DNA of 64,000 nucleotides, from the NCBI GenBank assembly GCA_903813345.2, contig CAIIXF020000009.1, positions 26,264,740-26,328,739 of the forward strand, read 5' to 3'. Positions 24,547 through 34,739 of the stretch are shown here, piece by piece. The position numbers were made by a program, and so were the translations under genes. How positions within the stretch are numbered: position 1 is the stretch's first letter; each line of letters opens with the position of its first letter. Source of the stretch: Owenia fusiformis. Lineage: Eukaryota; Annelida; Polychaeta; Sabellida; Oweniidae. Below the pieces are notes generated by a model. It was not told where the DNA came from and did no database searches. It was given only the letters and a program-made list of their open reading frames with translations.

Positions 24547-25340
24547 AGGTACGTTCACACCAACGGCGCTTTGATGGCGCTTTAAAGCAGCTTGTAAAGC
24601 GGCACCAAAGCGTAACAAAGCTTAATTAAAGCGTCGGGGTCGTAATAGGTCGTAGAAAAGCTCGGGAGTAAAGCGGGATATTCGGCAAGAGCGCTAAAAA
24701 ATTTAAACTGTTTAAGCGTTCGCTCCAACGGCGCTTTGATGGCGCTTTAAAGCGGCTTGTAAAGCGGCACTAAAGCGTAACAAAGCTTGATTAAAGCGTC
24801 GGGGTCGTAATAAGTCGTAGAAAAGTTCGGAGTAAAGCGGGATATTCGGCAAGAGCGCCAAAAAATGTTAAACTGTTTAAAAATTTTGGGCGTTCTGTTA
24901 CGAATTGCTTAAAGCGCCGAGAGCGTATCAAAGCTTAAAAAACCGTAACAAAGCTCAGCAAAGCTTGACCCAAAGCGTAGGAAAGCTTTACAGAGCTTGG
25001 TTTAAAGCGGGGACCCCAGTCTCTTCACGGTCTGTTATCACTTTACACGCTTCGTTAAGATGCCCCAGGATTTGTTACGATCTGGCATGAAGATCTGACA
25101 CGAGGTCAGACGCTTTCATCAATATCTGACACTCTTTGTTACGCTGCCATCGTGTTCTCGAGTCAAAGATGCAATGGTTTTATGGATCTAACGATCTTTA
25201 TATAGTCATTGGATCAAAAGCGGCATGAAATCGGCGATCTCGACATTTTCCAATGCGTGACAGAGCTTAACAGAGCGTAACAATGCACAACAGAGCTTGA
25301 CAATCGTATCAGAGCTTGATTCAAAGCGTCATAATCGCAT
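24547..25340. repeat. left subterminal array of AAAGCG/AAAGCTT words
   Basis: Dozens of hexamer-like words (aaagcg, aaagct, cgtaacaaagc) are packed within ~800 bp. The outer ~165 bp ('caacggcgctttgatggcgc' onward) is duplicated at 24727. The same density occurs in the right arm at 32640-33470. Subterminal repeated motifs of this kind are commonly transposase binding sites. Confidence 0.8.
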
Positions 25341-26273
25341 CAAAGCGTATAGTCCGGGCTGTTAAGTGGTCTCGTGGGAAATTTTTGTTACAGCTTGGCA
25401 ACATAGTGTACTTTATAGAGTTTGAGGTGCTGAATAAGAATTTTGATGTTGCCAAATCTGTAACATGAATGTTGTTGCTAGGGGCAACCATTTCCATAGC
25501 AACCACACATTTTACCTTGCAACGGGCCTAAAAATACAAAAGTTGTTGTAGATTTTTTTTAATTATAATCATTTTTCATAATATTTATTGTGAAGTAAAG
25601 GGAAGTAATAGGGGAATTTGTCATTTAACACAATTTGGTGAACAATTGATTTTTGAGCTATTGTGATGTCATAATAGCCCAAATTTTGTTATTTTTCCTA
25701 ATTTACATATAATTTCACATTACAATTACTTTTTTACCTCTTCAAAATACCGAAAGTAGGTAAATGTCTGGGACATTTGTTAATTTTGATGTGCTCTTTC
25801 CAGCTATGGCACTGACTTTACATGAAAATAAAACCATTCTGTTCCAGGGGTGATTGAAACTAGGGGGCCACTACAATAGTGCAATTTCATAGATCTAAAT
25901 AACATAACATTCACAATTTTTTAAATTACTAATTTATGATATATTTTTTATTTGAAATGTTTCCTCATCTTATGCAAGTTTTGTTTCAAATTGGCAGTTG
26001 TGCGTTTTATTTAGTTGGAGTTGTTGATGTTGCAGTCTGTAAATTAAGTGTCGTTGCTAGGGGCAACAGTGTCCATAGAAATCGTACTTTTAGCTTAGAA
26101 ACAGACATAAAATACATGAGGAAGCAGTACATTGTAGAGTTTTTATCATTTTCCTGCTCATTACTAGAAATTAAAGAAAAATAAGGAAACTTGGAATTAC
26201 GTTTAAACAATCGATTTGTTCGCCATTGTGATGTCATGACTCATGATAGCTCGAATTGGACTCTTTTTCAAAC

Positions 26274-28988
26274 TCAAATAAATTCACATTTTAGTTTACC
26301 TTGTTCTAGTGCATGGTCTACACCTAGACTGGTAAATGCAACTTTTGTTTTCTTCACACAGAAATTGCCTTGCTCCATCTGGTTCCATACCAGCGTTCCT
26401 TTCAACTGTTTCATTTCTTGAAGATATAGTGGCCCAAATTGGGCATATTTCAACCTGTCCATAGCAAAGAAATAGTTGCAGAGGCGTTCTAATGAAGATA
26501 GATGGAGAGCCCAGTTCCACTCTCGACTGGCCCTGATGAAATCAAGCATGGTTGCTACCATCCTCAGATATTGCATCATTGCTTTCACTATCGGATTCCC
26601 TCTTGCCTTTACGAATTCTTTGACACTGTATTCTAATTGGTCCTTCCAGAATTTTTCTAAGTCATTGGCTGATGACTGAACAGACTGCGGATTCTCAGAC
26701 TGGCAAGCTTTATTTAGCTTTGAAGCTGTATTTTGCAGAGTCTCAATGTTTATATTGCCAGCTATTTCGACAAATGCTTCGATCATCAGATTCAGAAGAG
26801 CCTCACTTGTAACAATGTGAGCATGGATTGCTCTTTTCATGTGTCTTCCTTCGAGGATCTGTCTTACAGTCGTTGGGGAATACAATTCAGACTGAACCCA
26901 TGCGTCATCCAGACCACTGTTTTCAACGAAGGCACCTATTGCCCTAAGTGTGCAAATTACTGTATGCATCTCACCTATTCGGATTATGATCTTATTGAAG
27001 ACAGGGTTGTTTTGTTGAACTTTAAGTGCACTGGGATACAATCCCATATCAAGGGTAACCACTGTCCTGCTTTCTTCATCGTCAACCACAAATGTATTTA
27101 TGTCTTGGCTCAGTTTTAGCACATGAAAAAGTGTGGAATGGTTATGTGCTGGTGCCCTTATCAATGGAAGGATGAAAGTTTTTGTGAGAGGACGTGAATC
27201 TTTTCCATCATTCATCAATGAATTGTAGCCATTCCACGACTGAATACACTGCTCTCCATCTGTCCTTGTTTGATATCTCCCAATTACCCAGCTGACATCT
27301 TCTTTCTTCTCCATTAAAGGAATGCCATTGGGGTTATATTTTGGTTCATATGGATCTGTATATTTGGGGGATCTGTCTGGTGTTTTTTCTCTGACTTCAC
27401 AATCAGTATTGATTTCAGTGAGTATCTCTGGAATTGGCAATTCCTTTCCATCAGAACTATCCAGTGATAAAGGTCCATGTATGGAGTCACCATCATTTTC
27501 TTGTTGGAAGATGTTGACAACAGTAGCATGCAATGTGTTTTTGCCATCTGATGTATCTTCTTGAAAGTCAAGGTTGTCAACTGATATGACGACAGAGATG
27601 CCTTTCACCAGACCTGCTGGAATGTACAGTCCATTTGTCTCTGTCATCCTTTTCAACACTGCATTACACATTTGGGTTTCGATTCTGTTTATTTGATAAT
27701 AGCTTGATGCCATCCCTGCAAGATGTAGAAAATTGACTAGCTTTTTACTCCTTGTCGTCAAATGTATTCTCATTGCTATTGCTACAGATAATGGAGTTTC
27801 TACCCGATGCCTTTGTTTAACCAAGTCTTTATTTTTAGACTGTATTGGAGATTGTACTGAATATATGATTTGGTTGCATAGTGTCTTCACCATTACTTCA
27901 GAAGAGGCACCATTTCCTTCCCTACTGCCAATATCACCATAGAGGAGTAGACTGATAAGGTTTCTTAGTGATTGAGGAATGTTGTTTTGCTGCAGTGAGC
28001 CTTGAAATTTCCAATCAGATCTCGATAGTAAAATATCACTGCGAACTATGTCTGCTGTCTCTTTAATTGTATCCAGTGTGTTGGAATTTGGGAGGACCAC
28101 CAATTCTGATTTATTAAGCTGCTTTGGCCTAGTGAATTCAATGTCATTGAAACTCCCCTTGAGCAAGAGTTTTATTGTTTTTCTGTGAGGTTGTTGAATA
28201 TCATCAATTCCATGTTTCCGAATTTCATCGGAATATATTTCCTCAACTGAGGACATGTCAATGCTGTTCTCAGATGAACTACTTTGGTCAAGTTTACTTC
28301 GTACTGATTGCAAAAATGCTCTTTGGACATCATCTTTGCCTCCTTTATGAGAGGACACTGACCTTTGGTGTTGAACATAACAGGCAAGGTGGTATACTAT
28401 GTTTTTGCTCTGTAGCCTCACTGACCATTCTGAATTTGACTTAGCAATTTTTGTCAAATATTTCCTGACATCTTCACCAGCCCTTCTTAACTTTTTCCCA
28501 GATTTTGAGCAAAAAATACATGCTTCTCCTCTCCCTGCTTTAGTCTTATTTGAGGATCTCAGATAAACACTGGCACTTGTATCAAGTGCTGGCACTGACT
28601 GTTGACTGGTTGATATTTTGGCTAGATTTTCTTGTTTTTTGTTGTACTTGTCTTCAAATCTTTTTAGTTTATTGATGTTCACTACTTCACTATAGCAGCC
28701 ACGGCACCATGACACATTTTTGTTCTCGTTATCTCTTTGGTTTGACAGTTTATCATTGATTTCAATGCATTTTGAATCTCCGTGTTTTACACGTACTTTA
28801 AGTCGTTGATAGAAGAGGTCACATGATTTTGGATTTGGATTCTTGACTATGTTGGAAGAGTGGCAGGAAATGCAGAGTCTGACATGATTTAATTGGCCTT
28901 CCTGAAAAAAGGGAAAAGGAATCACCATGTATTTTTGGTGGACAACATGTACATGATCTTTGATTGCTTTGTTCTGATGGGTCTTCAA
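26274..28988 (-). CDS. large uncharacterised mobile-element protein, main exon
   Basis: The uninterrupted frame of about 904 codons has no ATG near its start. The probable coding exon is 28901-26300: a polypyrimidine acceptor (ccttttcccttttttcag|GAAGGC) precedes it and a donor GAACAAG|GTAAAC ends it, leaving ~867 codons flanked by unseen exons. Cysteine/histidine pairs near the N-terminus (CISCHSS, CRGC, then CIFC...YHLACY) suggest zinc binding. Later blocks include ISVVISVDNLDF, VVTLDMGLYPSALK, GEMHTVICTLRAIGAF, QILEGRHMKRAIHAH and ASREWNWALHLSSLERL. I recall proteins with similar block order among uncharacterised predictions in cnidarians, sea urchins and molluscs; I cannot name a characterised family. 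Invariant-looking Asp, His and Glu residues in strand-like contexts would fit an RNase H-like fold, but that is inference. It is intact and lies between long inverted repeats, so it is most likely the element's own recombinase or transposase-associated protein. Confidence 0.75.
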   Translation of the reverse strand: MKTHQNKAIKDHVHVVHQKYMVIPFPFFQEGQLNHVRLCISCHSSNIVKNPNPKSCDLFYQRLKVRVKHGDSKCIEINDKLSNQRDNENKNVSWCRGCYSEVVNINKLKRFEDKYNKKQENLAKISTSQQSVPALDTSASVYLRSSNKTKAGRGEACIFCSKSGKKLRRAGEDVRKYLTKIAKSNSEWSVRLQSKNIVYHLACYVQHQRSVSSHKGGKDDVQRAFLQSVRSKLDQSSSSENSIDMSSVEEIYSDEIRKHGIDDIQQPHRKTIKLLLKGSFNDIEFTRPKQLNKSELVVLPNSNTLDTIKETADIVRSDILLSRSDWKFQGSLQQNNIPQSLRNLISLLLYGDIGSREGNGASSEVMVKTLCNQIIYSVQSPIQSKNKDLVKQRHRVETPLSVAIAMRIHLTTRSKKLVNFLHLAGMASSYYQINRIETQMCNAVLKRMTETNGLYIPAGLVKGISVVISVDNLDFQEDTSDGKNTLHATVVNIFQQENDGDSIHGPLSLDSSDGKELPIPEILTEINTDCEVREKTPDRSPKYTDPYEPKYNPNGIPLMEKKEDVSWVIGRYQTRTDGEQCIQSWNGYNSLMNDGKDSRPLTKTFILPLIRAPAHNHSTLFHVLKLSQDINTFVVDDEESRTVVTLDMGLYPSALKVQQNNPVFNKIIIRIGEMHTVICTLRAIGAFVENSGLDDAWVQSELYSPTTVRQILEGRHMKRAIHAHIVTSEALLNLMIEAFVEIAGNINIETLQNTASKLNKACQSENPQSVQSSANDLEKFWKDQLEYSVKEFVKARGNPIVKAMMQYLRMVATMLDFIRASREWNWALHLSSLERLCNYFFAMDRLKYAQFGPLYLQEMKQLKGTLVWNQMEQGNFCVKKTKVAFTSLGVDHALEQGKLKCEFI

Positions 28989-29159
28989 TACATATTTCTT
29001 AGACGGTATTTGAAATGGTTCTTTAGATGGTTTAATGGTTCATTAATTTTGAAGCTAATATTTCAAATAACAACTAGAAATTGGAAAAAGTTCAATTTCA
29101 GACTCCAGATGACTGATTTTTTTTTTAAATTGTCTTTAGTTTTTAGATAGATAGATAGG

Positions 29160-29870
29160 TTTTAAATAGGTGATGTATGATATGATATGATATATGATAT
29201 ATGATATGAAATATGAGATGATATTATACTATATGATATGATATATGATATAATAGGATGTGATATATGATATGATATACAGTATGATGTACGATATGAT
29301 TTAATATGATATTTGATATGATATGATATACGATATGATACACTATATGATATATGATATGATATACAGCATGATGTACGATATGATTTAATATGATATT
29401 TGATATGATATGATATACGATATGATATATTATATGATATACAATATGATATATGATATAAAATACGATATGATATATCAAATGATGTTATATGATATTA
29501 AATGATATGATATATAATATGTTATATGATATGATTTAATATAATATATGATATGATATGATTTGCTATATGATATGATATATGATATGATCGATATGAT
29601 ATAATAGGATAAGATATGATATACAGTATGATGTACGATATGATATACGATATGATATATGATATGATATACGATATGATATACAATATGACATATCATA
29701 TGATGATATATGATATTAAATATGATATATAATATGTTATATGATATGGTTTAATATGATAATGATATGTTATATGATAATGATATGTTATATGATATTA
29801 TTTGATATGATATATGATATGATCAATATGATTGATATGATATTATATGATTTGATTTTTTGATTTGATA
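29160..29870. repeat. ~700-bp TATGA-type satellite
   Basis: Irregular runs of 'tatgatatga/tatatgatat' units fill the stretch, with a higher-order block ('gatatacagtatgatgtacg') recurring at 29275, 29361 and 29617. Open frames reading YHIVYHII on the - strand are an artefact of the repeat. Confidence 0.95.
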
Positions 29871-30286
29871 CATTTATTACATTGATCATAGCTCATAAAC
29901 TGGAAGTAGTACTTTTTTCGGACCTCGTTTTCAGACACTGATATCTCGAAATCGGCTACAAATCTACATTATGTTACTTTTTTATGAGGAACACAATGAA
30001 AAAAACCGGAGTGAAAATATAGAAGGATGACCGTGAAAATTTAATAAGTGACATTAAAGTATTGGATTTGACCTAGATATTGACCTATATAAAACATTGA
30101 ACAAATTTCCTAGGAACTAGATATAGTACTTTAATTGACCATATGATTGTCTTTACTGAATGTCTTATGGTTGGTGAGAGAACGTGCTATGTTTAAGAAT
30201 GACTAGAATGGTAAATTGTGAACTAAGTTAAGACTCAAGATTGTAGACTGTCTTCGAAACCGGCATTCTAATAATAAGAATACTGG

Positions 30287-30428
30287 CAAAAACAATAGAC
30301 TCCAGACTTCATCTGGAGTCTAATAACAAGAAAAGAAGCAAAAACAATAGACTCCGGACTTCATCTGGAGTCTAATAAGAAAAGTAGCAAAAACAATAGA
30401 CTCCAGATTTGCATCTGTAGTCTAATAA
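30287..30428. repeat. three spaced palindromes AGACTCCAGA..TCTGGAGTCT
   Basis: The hairpin 'agactccagacttcatctgg' plus 'agtct' occurs three times, at about 30297, 30349 and 30398. Each copy is followed by a similar A-rich spacer ('aataagaaaagaagcaaaaac'-like). The second and third copies carry single changes. Confidence 0.85.
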
Positions 30429-31033
30429 AAGAAAAATAGTAGCGGTCAGTTGGGGCATTTTTCACATTCAGCATTCAGTCAGAATACCAAGAGCACATTA
30501 CTTTTTTACCTCTAAAAAATAATATCAAAAGTAAGAATTATTTATTTGAACTAAAAAATTAAATTGCACAAACTAGCATGAAACTTTAATGAGATTGCAA
30601 TATCGCAGGAAAGGTGAAAATTATTATATATCAACATGGTTCTTACTCTTATTTGAATTATTTCAATGTTCATAGATTATAAGAGATCTGACAGATTTTC
30701 AAGATTTTTAAAGTGTTTCAGACACTCTACGTAATATACATGTAAGAAACACACAGTGTATCAGTTCATATGACGACATTCCTTCTTTTAAACAGGTAAA
30801 GGGAATCTTTAGGAAATTGCAGTGTTTTGAATTTTGGAGAAGAGAAAATGCACAAGAACAGTTTGGCCATTATGGCCAATTGTAGGCATACAATTAAATA
30901 TTGACTAATATAACAATATACAAAACAGAATTGAAATGAACAATAAGACAAAAATTTGACATATAGCCTTAGGCAAACCCGAATGGATCTTCGTATTACA
31001 ACATCAAAATAAACCATTATAGATAGAGCAAAA

Positions 31034-31370
31034 TTTGGCATAGCCTTCGGCCACACTAAGGGATTTTCCAAGCAGACTTTTGAAATAAAATTAAAATTAC
31101 AGAAAATTTGGCCATAGCCTTCGGCCACACTAAGGGATTTTCCAAGCAGACTTTTGAAATAAAATTAAAATTACAGAAAATTTGGCCATAGCCTTCGGCC
31201 ACACTAAGGGATTTTCCAAGCAGACTTTTGAAATAAAATTAAAATTACAGAAAATTTGGCCATAGCCTTCGGCCACACTAAGGGATTTTCCAAGCAGACT
31301 TTTGAAATAAAATTAAAATTACAGAAAATTTGGCCATAGCCTTCGGCCACCCCAAAGGGATTTTCCCCAC
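31034..31370. repeat. 74-bp tandem repeat, four to five units
   Basis: Units begin 'cacactaagggattttccaa' and recur at 31052, 31126, 31200 and 31274, with a diverged last unit at about 31347. The four complete units look identical, so the expansion is recent or homogenised. Confidence 0.97.
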
Positions 31371-32111
31371 CCCTTTCCAGGTTGTCAATCACACTATTCA
31401 TGATGTCACATGGTCTTTCCAATGGGAATCTTCCTGAATCATGTTAAGCAATCGCCCAGTCAATTAATGAAACTCCACCCATGTTATTCTTTAATTTTTC
31501 CTGTTGTCATGTGGTTGCTAGGCAACAATAATACAAGTTAAAACCTTAACATACATAATATCCAACCATCTATCCTGATTAAACATATTAATAATATAAA
31601 TTATTAATTATACTGCTGTTCATCCAGGCATGTTTTATTCAGTTGATCAAAATGACTTAGCATTATAAAACCACTTATTAACCAATTGATGAAAGCGCGT
31701 TTGTCAAAGTACTGGTCCATAATGACATCATAATGGGGTTTTATTACAAAAAATTGAGATGCTGTCATTACTTATACTTTTTAGTTTGACTGGATATCAT
31801 CGTCAACATGTACCTTAAAAATTGTAAACAACAACTTTATTTTAGTAAAAGTTTTCAATCTCAACATCAAGCTTAAAGGACATGGTCATGGCTGGTTGCT
31901 AAGGAAATAGTCTCCATAGCAATGGTGCTCAACATCATACCCAGCAACATGAAACTCCTGTTTACCACAATAAAATATTTATTAACCACTTTGAAACAAA
32001 AATTGCAATAGTAATGAAAACATTTCTTGCATATAGCCGCAAATACATAGAATCAAAATATTTCGAAAAGTAGGTTTGTCATTAGGGTAGATTAACGTCA
32101 TTCTATTCAGA

Positions 32112-33554
32112 TACCACCCTAGTTTCAATCATTCCTAGAACAAGATTGTTTTATTTTCATGCAAATCCAAAGCCATCGCTGGAAAGAGAACATCAGAAAT
32201 AACAAATGTAGCAAATGGCTTACCTACTTCCGGTATTTTGAAGAGGTAAAAAAAGTAATTGTAATGTGGAATTATATGAAAATTAGGAAAAATAACAAAA
32301 TTTGGGCTATTATGACATCACAATAGCTCAAAAATCAATTGTTAACCAAATTGTGTTGAATAACAAATTCCCCTATTACTTCCCTTAACTTCACAATAAA
32401 TATTATCAAAAATGATTATAACTAAAAAAATCTACAACAACTTTTGTATTTTTAGGCCCGTTGCAAGGTAAAATTTGTGGTTGCTATGGAAATGGTTGCC
32501 CCTAGCAACAACATTCATGTTACAGATTTGGCAACATCAAAATTCTTATTCAGCACCTCAAACTCTATAAAGTACACTATGTTGCCAAGCTGTAACAAAA
32601 ATTTCCCACGAGCCCACTTAACAGCCCGGACTAGTAATAATGCTTATCAAAGCTTATCAAAGCGTGATTTCAAGCGTAACAAAGCCTGATCAAAGCGGGA
32701 TCAAAGCGTGAGGAACCTTTTAGAGCTATGTTAAGCTTTCCTACGCTTTAGATCAAGCTTTTCTGAGCTTTAATCAAGGATTGAAACGCTTTGCTGTACG
32801 CTTGACAAGTTTCCACACGCTATATCACGCCGTGCGACAAACGTCATGTCTTCTTCAGATAGGTCATGCTCTGGTCCATCTGGAATTTCTGGATCTCGTT
32901 CTGCCATCGTGTTCTCGAGTCAAAGATGCAATGGTTTTATGGATCTACTGCATCTTCATATAGTCATTGGATCAAAAGCGGCATGGAATCGGCGATCTCG
33001 ACATTTTCCAATGCGTGACAGAGCTTAACAGAGCGTAACAATGCACAACAGAGTTTTGCAATCGTATCAGAGCCTGATTTAAAGCGTCATAATCGCATCA
33101 AAGCGTAATAATGCTTATCAAAGCTTATCAAAGCGTGATTTCAAGCGTAACAAAGCCTGATCAAAGCGGGATCAAAGCGTGAGGAACCTTTTAGAGCTAT
33201 GTTAAGCTTTCCTACGCTTTAGATCAAGCTTTTCTGAGCTTTGTTACGGTTTGTTAAGCTTTGATACGCTCTCGGCGCTTAATCAATTCGTAACAGAGCG
33301 CCCAAATTTTTTAAAAAGTTTAAACTTTTTTGGCGCTCTTGCCGAATATCCCGCTTTACTCTGAGCTTTTCTACGACCTATTACGACCCCGACGCTTTAG
33401 TCAAGCTTTGTTACGCTTTGGTGCCGCTTTACAAGCCGCTTTAAAGCGCCATCAAAGCGCCGTTGGTATGAAGAAAAATGACAAAAATGACGGCGCTTTG
33501 CTCGCCGATTTAATTAAAAGCGTGGCATTCGCCGTTGGTGTGAACGTACCTTTA
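32112..33554. repeat. right terminal inverted repeat of the 9.0-kb element
   Basis: Reverse complement of 24544-25875 with internal rearrangement: 'aagcgtaataatgcttatca' appears twice (about 32629 and 33100), so the arm contains a tandem duplication absent from the left arm. It shares the word array and the block 'ggttgctatggaaatggttg' with the left arm. The open frames here mirror those in the left arm and are not genes. Confidence 0.85.
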
Positions 33555-33845
33555 GGAGTGGTATATCTTAACGTACTTTTATCATCCCGAACTCAAACAT
33601 TTCGAATAGTTATTTCGAGAACGCTTTGTTGAGAATAGATTCGAGATGTACTCAAAATTAATACGTTAAAATGTGTATTATTATTTTGATAACCACCTCA
33701 CAAATTATTTTGGAAATCAAAGATGTGCGATTTTTGAGATTTTTATTTTCGAATGTTGACTTATTTACTTGGCTTGACTGAATTGCAAATTGAGTTCTAA
33801 GAAATTCTGACAAATATTCCCACCGGAAACCAACATGGCACGAAC

Positions 33846-34240
33846 TAGAGTCCATTTCACTGCTTCATTTCGTCAGTAGAACGGCAAAAATAAGAAATTG
33901 GGAGACCATTGTGCAATAATATATGGAAAAGTATATTCATAATGTACATGAATGACATTTGTATATCTTGGATTGCTTCTAGTTTGGCTTATAAAGTGTG
34001 TGGCCTCTTATATTTGGATGTTTCTCTGCCATGTTATTTTCAATAAGATTAACATGGCTGAAATTCATCAAATTACAAGACGGCACAGGCTTATTGCACA
34101 AAAAACTAAAAAATCTGAAATATACAAATGTCATTCATGTACATTATGAATATACTTTTCCATATATTATTGCACAATGGTCTCCCAATTTCTTATTTTT
34201 GCCGTTCTACTGACGAAATGAAGCAGTGAAATGGACTCTA
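33846..34240. repeat. 121-bp-arm palindrome with 153-bp spacer
   Basis: Arms 33846-33966 and 34120-34240 look like exact reverse complements ('tagagtccatttcactgctt' at the outer left, 'catgaatgacatttgtatat' at the inner left). The spacer is AT-rich and has no gene. It begins 292 bp outside the 9.0-kb element. Confidence 0.9.
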
Positions 34241-34671
34241 ATGCCTTGTCTTCCACAGTGTTGACTCCAAGTTAGAATATTAAAGACATTAATGCCGAGT
34301 AGAAATATATGCTCTGGGAAGCTTTAAATGCCGTCTCAAATTAGGTGCATCTTAGCACGATCGTGTTGTTTCAGCAGTAAACTTCAGAATGACACACTAA
34401 ATAAAAAATAAAATAAAAGTACTTACAAATACATACAAGTTTTATGACAATAAATGTCACAAAACAGTAGTGCCTAGCGTTCATATTGCTATCCAGTGAA
34501 TTTTATTTTCGAAAAGACTTATTTTCCTTTTACATTCGAAAAGAATGGCTAATTTAATTGAAGCATAACTTTATAAATCTGATTACAAACGTACAAAGGT
34601 AGATTTATTGAAAGATGATTTGTGTTAAATATTGTTTTAATTTGGTTTTAATCATCCAAATTGTGTATATA
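34241..34671. other. gene-free stretch
   Basis: AT-rich sequence between the palindrome and the next composite repeat. I see nothing functional. Confidence 0.35.
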
Positions 34672-34739
34672 TAGTAGATGGGTTAACTAAATTTGGACTT
34701 CATTGTATGATGCAAATGTCCCATTTGGCATGGAAGTAC

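Larger units (their letters stand above)
24544..33554. mobile_element. ~9.0-kb element with 1.3-1.4-kb terminal inverted repeats
   Basis: The outermost 25 bases are inverted copies: left starts taaaggtacgttcacaccaa at 24544, right ends with its complement at 33554. The inverted similarity continues inward to about 25875 on the left and back to about 32112 on the right, with internal duplications. The left flank has TTAA at 24543-24546 and the right has TTAG at 33552-33555. This would fit a TTAA target preference (as in piggyBac or Kolobok) with one change, but alternatives exist. The interior holds one long coding exon on the - strand, a TATGA-type satellite and two tandem arrays. The layout is that of a DNA transposon with a large cargo or unknown transposase. 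Confidence 0.85.

Noticed and set aside
25321-25506. 61-codon frame found also at 32477-32689 (MVAMEMVAPSNNIHV...)
   Set aside because: Both lie in the inverted arms of the 9.0-kb element, so the match reflects the repeat rather than selection on a peptide.
29224-29699. YHIVYHII-type open frames
   Set aside because: Artefact of the TATGA satellite.
30287-30428. tRNA or snoRNA cluster
   Set aside because: Simple perfect stems with A-rich linkers; no cloverleaf, no box motifs.
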